Positions 63,039 through 64,000 of a stretch of DNA of 64,000 bases are shown here, piece by piece. The translations under genes and the position numbers were made by a program. The DNA is from Chrysophaeum taylorii (Eukaryota > Sar > Pelagophyceae > Pelagomonadales > Pelagomonadaceae). Each line of letters starts with the position of its first letter. The stretch's first letter is position 1. The stretch covers positions 372,001 through 436,000 of the forward strand of contig JAQMWT010000390.1 in NCBI GenBank assembly GCA_029834535.1. The letters run 5' to 3'. The notes beneath the pieces were generated by a model that did no database searches, was not told the DNA's origin, and saw only the letters and a list, made by a program, of their open reading frames with translations.

Positions 63039-64000
63039 TTACGTTAACATCATGTGTGAGGCACGTTGTTGTCCAGTGGCAGTTTGAATAACAATCGGCG
63101 CGTATTTGGAGTCCAGTGGAATAATATGATTTGGTATTGCAAAATCGTAAGTGGACATCAATGAGATGGTAGCACAAGAGTCAAAATATAGAAAGGAACA
63201 ATGTGGAGGGACACTGTTTACCTTCATGTAGTTGGTAAGGAAGGCGTTTTCCGGGCAAGTAGTGGAGAGGCTGGCTGTGAATAAGTTCGCCAGCAATAAC
63301 AGATGAGTTGGAATGATAATCGGTTGAACAGGTGGTGATGGTTCGTCAGCCTCATCAGCCATGCCGTGCTTTTCATCAAATGACGATAGCGAAGTATGAT
63401 CGGCATCCCTTTTGGTTTCGGCTTGTGGTGGTTGGTTGAGGGCAGATTGGACCTGTGAAGATAGCGAGGACAGTAACGCTGGTGGTAAAGCCGAGATGGC
63501 GGAAGCAGTAAAGAAGTTAGGCACAATATTGGAGGGATTACCCTGTGTGTTGGGGGCATTCTTCGTGTCTGTAGTAGGAGGAGTTGCCTTTGGGGTGGGA
63601 GCAGTAGCAACAGTATGATGTTGTGGCTCCACGTAGTTTAACGACTTTTCGGTCGAGGATAGATGAACGTCTACATCATAAATGATGTCTTCTGCAAACA
63701 TGAGTTGTTCGTTTAGACGAAGTAAGTTACTGTTGTCCTCAGTAGATGTCGTTGACAGAATGTCAGCTGATTGCAATAGAGTCTCAAATAACTTGTTGAT
63801 ATTCTGTTGTAGCTGAGCCGTGGTATCATTATCTGTCACATGCTTCGTAAGTTCGCTACACTGCTCTCGCAGGGTGTTTAAGGTGTGATTTGTTCGATCT
63901 AATAATTTCATGTTAGACCGAGAGGACCTGTCAAAAGTGCGGGGGTAAATTGGGCGATCATGGGACTGTCCTGTAGTTTTCTTGGTGACATAAGAATCAC
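63039..64000 (-). pseudogene. Copia Gag C-terminus and aspartic protease (5' end outside window)
   Basis: The frame is open from the right window edge through 63911 to a TGA at 63039. The first part is helical (ELTKHVTDNDTTAQLQQNIN) and ends at the boundary peptide STEKSLNY (63633-63656). After a Pro/Thr-rich linker comes a retropepsin-like core, FLYFDSCATISLMSTYDFAI, where DSCAT replaces the usual DSGAT/DTGAT, followed by PIVIQTATGQQRASHM. The continuation (VNVTSLFPYQIIHKLAMLR) is in another frame, so the protease is frameshifted. Confidence 0.75.

Larger units (their letters stand above)
54550..64000 (-). mobile_element. Degraded Ty1/Copia-type retrotransposon with C5-methyltransferase (5' end outside window)
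   Basis: Minus-strand order is Gag-like, aspartic protease, C5 cytosine methyltransferase, integrase, reverse transcriptase, RNase H, then an extra coding region. Integrase before RT is the Copia order. The whole segment is more AT-rich than the host genes. Frameshifts and in-frame stops (TGA near 62583, TAG near 61302, frame changes near 63040, 61600, 57640 and 57530) show the copy is inactive, although the integrase-RT part is open for 1,037 codons. No LTR was identified in the window. A peptide T-(E/A)-x-S-L-N-(Y) recurs in frame at five positions: 63633-63656, 60651-60674, 58488-58511, 56599-56622 and 55287-55310. Confidence 0.88.

Noticed and set aside
54550-64000. Possible envelope-type (retrovirus-like) gene in the Copia element
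   Set aside because: The extra 3' coding region has no signal peptide, membrane anchor or surface-protein features.
1-64000. CRISPR arrays, rRNA and tRNA genes
   Set aside because: No regularly spaced palindromic repeats; tandem repeats seen are microsatellites or minisatellites. No sequence could be folded by eye into a convincing tRNA, though a tRNA scan was not possible.

Overview
The window is nuclear DNA of a photosynthetic eukaryote, most likely a stramenopile (heterokont) alga and perhaps a pelagophyte. The evidence is: three fucoxanthin-chlorophyll a/c-type antenna genes with a bipartite N-terminus and an AAFAP motif, short spliceosomal introns (43-157 nt), very compact GC-rich genes, many trinucleotide microsatellites, and decayed Copia, Helitron and LINE elements. 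The species is inferred, not shown.

Layout. 1-6964 (minus): one eleven-exon gene, cut by the left edge, joining a ZNFX1-like RNA helicase, an NFX1-type zinc region, a coiled coil and two CbbX-type AAA+ domains. 6965-12427: a short inverted-repeat transposon, an unrecognised two-exon gene and a Cys-rich single-pass membrane protein. 12428-17356 (plus): an ankyrin-like protein, then COG4 and a double-GTPase Der/EngA whose reading frames overlap by one base. 17357-22182: a giant Lys/Glu repeat protein with frame breaks in the repeat. 22520-23950: a secreted trefoil plus GH15 glucoamylase with a second copy of the transposon just upstream. 24658-35083 (minus): an eight-exon, ~3,282-residue lipopeptide-type NRPS: FAAL, FAD oxidoreductase, ACP, C, A, PCP and a membrane/left-handed beta-helix terminal region. 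Divergent from it are two tightly packed genes (35209-36938), then a 2,159-residue TPR protein (37231-43710).

43750-50340 holds three nearly identical antenna genes inside a ~1.5 kb duplicated unit, two copies direct and one inverted. 50870-54290 is a graveyard of LINE and Helitron fragments and minisatellites. From 54550 to the right edge lies a degraded Ty1/Copia element on the minus strand. It carries Gag, protease, integrase, RT and RNase H, plus a captured C5 cytosine methyltransferase, and an in-frame peptide (T-E/A-x-S-L-N-Y) recurs at its domain boundaries.

The strongest candidates for new biology are the NRPS, the methyltransferase-bearing retrotransposon with its repeated boundary peptide, the COG4/Der overlap, and introns flanked by short direct repeats. 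Exon joins were made by eye from GT-AG signals, phase continuity and family motifs; no transcript or database search was available.
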